7,002 nt of DNA from Chitinophaga pinensis (GTDB lineage: Bacteria > Bacteroidota > Bacteroidia > Chitinophagales > Chitinophagaceae), in assembly GCA_945866165.1 (NCBI GenBank), contig CAMBGO010000125.1, forward strand, positions 1-7,002, written 5' to 3'. Shown here one piece after another: positions 5,630 to 7,002 of this stretch. Every line of letters starts with the position of its first letter. The stretch's first letter is position 1. A program made the translations under genes and the position numbers. The notes beneath the pieces were generated by a model. The model did not search any database. It saw only the letters and a list, made by a program, of their open reading frames with translations, and was not told the origin of the DNA.

Positions 5630-6154
5630 ATGCGTTTACTATTATTACTCCTGCTTGTGCCATCAATGATGATTGCACAAACCAAAAAGCCTTTTGATAA
5701 TAAAAATTCTTTTGTTAGCTATGAAATGCATCACATCCTTCACACATGGGTGGGCACTTCAAAGGAATTAAATGGCGTGGTGCAACTTGGAGCAGATGGG
5801 AAAATTGAAAAGGTGGCATTGGTTTCAAAAGTTTCAGCATTCGACTCAAAAAATTCAAACAGGGATGCACACATGATGGAAGTAACAGAAGCACTTAAGT
5901 ATCCAACGATTAGTTTTTATAGTACTTCTGTAGTTGAATCAAAACCAGGTGAACTGGATGTAAAAGGCGTGTTGCAATTTCATGGAGTCAATAAAGAAAC
6001 AGTATTCAAGGCAAATGCTGCATCGAAAGGTGGGGCAGCCATAGTGAGTGGCGATCTGATTTTTTTACTTGAAGACTATAAAATTCAACGACCTTCTTTC
6101 ATGCTCAACAAGGTTGATAATGAAGTGAAAGTAAAATTTGAAGTTCATTATTAA
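5630..6154 (+). CDS. Secreted YceI-family lipocalin-like protein
   Basis: This 174-residue protein has a signal peptide of leucine run plus VPSMMIAQ (residues 1-17) with cleavage expected after Ala15 or Gln17, a pattern typical of Bacteroidota. The mature part is a YceI domain of normal size. The central signature SAFDSKNSNRDAHMMEVTEALKYPTISF (69-96) corresponds to the family's S.D..N..RD.HL......KYP.I.F motif, and the beta-strand end with KVDNEVKVKFEVH also fits. YceI proteins form an extended eight-stranded barrel that binds long-chain isoprenoids such as polyprenyl quinone-like lipids. The strand after the signal is unusually rich in histidine (HHILH, 34-38) where many YceI proteins have one His. 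It begins 3 bases after the b561-like gene and is clearly in the same operon. Together they suggest a quinone-like or lipid-linked redox partner for the upstream proteins; that is inference. Confidence 0.9.
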   Translation: MRLLLLLLLVPSMMIAQTKKPFDNKNSFVSYEMHHILHTWVGTSKELNGVVQLGADGKIEKVALVSKVSAFDSKNSNRDAHMMEVTEALKYPTISFYSTSVVESKPGELDVKGVLQFHGVNKETVFKANAASKGGAAIVSGDLIFLLEDYKIQRPSFMLNKVDNEVKVKFEVHY

Positions 6155-6199
6155 TTTCTTTCCTACACAAGAATTATATTTATATGACAAACATATCAT

Positions 6200-7002
6200 A
6201 TGAATAAAAGATCCTTCATAAAAAATCTCGCATTAACCGGCATTGGAACTCCCTTGGGGTTGGAGGCTATGGCTTCCATATTTAATACAAAAAAAAATAT
6301 CCCGGCAGATATATTGGCATCTGATGATGCATTTTGGAAAAGTATTCGTGAACAATATTTATTAAAGCCAGATTATATTAACCTGGAAAACGGTTATTAC
6401 AACTTCGTTCCGCAACCTATTCTAGAAAAATTCATCTCACATGTTAAAGAGGTCAATTACCAAGGATCTTATTACATGAGAACAGTGCAATTTGATAACA
6501 AAAAAAGAATTGCATCAAAGCTTGCAGAACTAGGTGGTTGTTCCCCTGAAGAAATGATGATCACAAGAAATGCCACGGAATCACTTGATATGATTATTGG
6601 TGGGCAGGATTGGCAGAGAGGTGATGAAGCAGTAATGGCAGAACAGGATTATGGCTCTATGCTAGACATGTTCAAACAAATTGAAAAAAGATATGGCGTC
6701 GTAAATAAAATCATTTCTGTTCCCAATCATCCATCATCAGACGAAGAGATTGTTTCACTTTACGAAAAAGCCATCACACCCAAAACAAAGTTGTTGATGG
6801 TTGGACACATGATCAATATTACAGGACAAATTCTTCCAATTAGAAAGATTTGTGACATGGCCCATGCGAAAGGTGTTGAAGTATTGGTTGATGGAGCACA
6901 TGCTTTTGCACATATTCAATACAAGATCAGCGACCTGAACTGTGATTATTATGGCGCATCCCTTCACAAGTGGTTAAGCGTTCCATTGGGTGCGGGAATA
7001 CT
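6200..7002 (+). CDS. Exported class V PLP-dependent aminotransferase-like enzyme, N-terminal part (cut by window edge)
   Basis: This is the first 267 codons of a fold-type I PLP enzyme of the class V aminotransferase group (cysteine desulfurase, isopenicillin N epimerase and relatives). Landmarks are NLENGYYNFVP at 61-71, the phosphate-binding ITRNATESLD at 121-130, VDGAHAFAH at 230-238 where Asp231 pairs with the pyridine nitrogen, and Lys257 in SLHKWL as the Schiff-base lysine. The N-terminus, MNKRSFIKNLALTGIGTPLGLEAMAS, resembles a Tat signal with K-R-S-F-I-K in place of R-R. It is followed by a hydrophobic stretch and a possible cleavage site near residue 26. A cofactor-bound enzyme exported folded would need Tat. 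It follows the YceI gene by 45 bases with no terminator between, so it may share the operon. The substrate cannot be told; isopenicillin N epimerase-like annotations in such genes are often only nominal. The 3' end lies outside the window. Confidence 0.9.
   Translation, partial: MNKRSFIKNLALTGIGTPLGLEAMASIFNTKKNIPADILASDDAFWKSIREQYLLKPDYINLENGYYNFVPQPILEKFISHVKEVNYQGSYYMRTVQFDNKKRIASKLAELGGCSPEEMMITRNATESLDMIIGGQDWQRGDEAVMAEQDYGSMLDMFKQIEKRYGVVNKIISVPNHPSSDEEIVSLYEKAITPKTKLLMVGHMINITGQILPIRKICDMAHAKGVEVLVDGAHAFAHIQYKISDLNCDYYGASLHKWLSVPLGAGI

Noticed and set aside
6182..6196. ATATG/CATAT hairpin just before the PLP enzyme start
   Set aside because: A five-pair, AU-rich stem without a U-run; neither a convincing terminator nor a clear translational control element.
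6755..6967. Minus-strand 70-codon frame near the right edge
   Set aside because: It is antisense to the PLP enzyme, which is supported by conserved catalytic residues across the same bases.

Overview
The window looks like chromosomal DNA of a Bacteroidota, most likely a Chitinophagaceae- or Sphingobacteriia-type bacterium. The clues are AT-rich DNA, gene starts without a well-placed Shine-Dalgarno sequence, signal peptides that end in -AQ, a perfect match to the Bacteroidota -7 promoter element (TAnnTTTG), and a stand-alone isoamylase early-set protein of a kind common in this phylum. No rRNA, tRNA, CRISPR array, insertion sequence or phage gene was seen. The gene density and intact frames are those of an ordinary core chromosome.

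Left half, minus strand (1-3852), transcribed right to left: leuC - leuD - cimA-like synthase - leuB (cut by the left edge). The gaps are 11, 41 and 55 bases, so this is probably one operon. The synthase is the point of interest. It belongs to the LeuA/CimA/NifV superfamily and would often be labelled 2-isopropylmalate synthase. Its sequence instead follows the Leptospira interrogans citramalate synthase closely, including the three hydrophobic pocket residues that select pyruvate. LeuCD and LeuB also act on citramalate and methylmalate. The operon can therefore be read as the threonine-independent pyruvate route to 2-ketobutyrate and isoleucine, sharing LeuC, LeuD and LeuB with leucine synthesis. 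No true leuA lies in the window.

Middle (3853-4567): a 230-base gap upstream of leuC holds a near-perfect 15-base dyad and a weak promoter. Next come a 96-residue minus-strand carbohydrate-binding (isoamylase N-terminal/CBM48-like) protein, and a 194-base divergent intergenic region with a dyad and the promoter-like element for the rightward genes.

Right half, plus strand (4568-7002): an exported Rieske [2Fe-2S] protein; a polytopic membrane protein with a ladder of histidines resembling cytochrome b561; a secreted YceI-family protein; and an exported class V PLP enzyme cut by the right edge. The gaps are 0, 3 and 45 bases. The first three look like a compact extracytoplasmic redox module: an iron-sulfur lipoprotein, a probable haem-b membrane protein and a lipocalin-like carrier. 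This recalls the yceI-yceJ (b561) pair of Escherichia coli with a Rieske protein added. Its substrate is unknown and the functional link is inference from gene order. Between 1 and 7002 there is no gene-free stretch longer than 300 bases.
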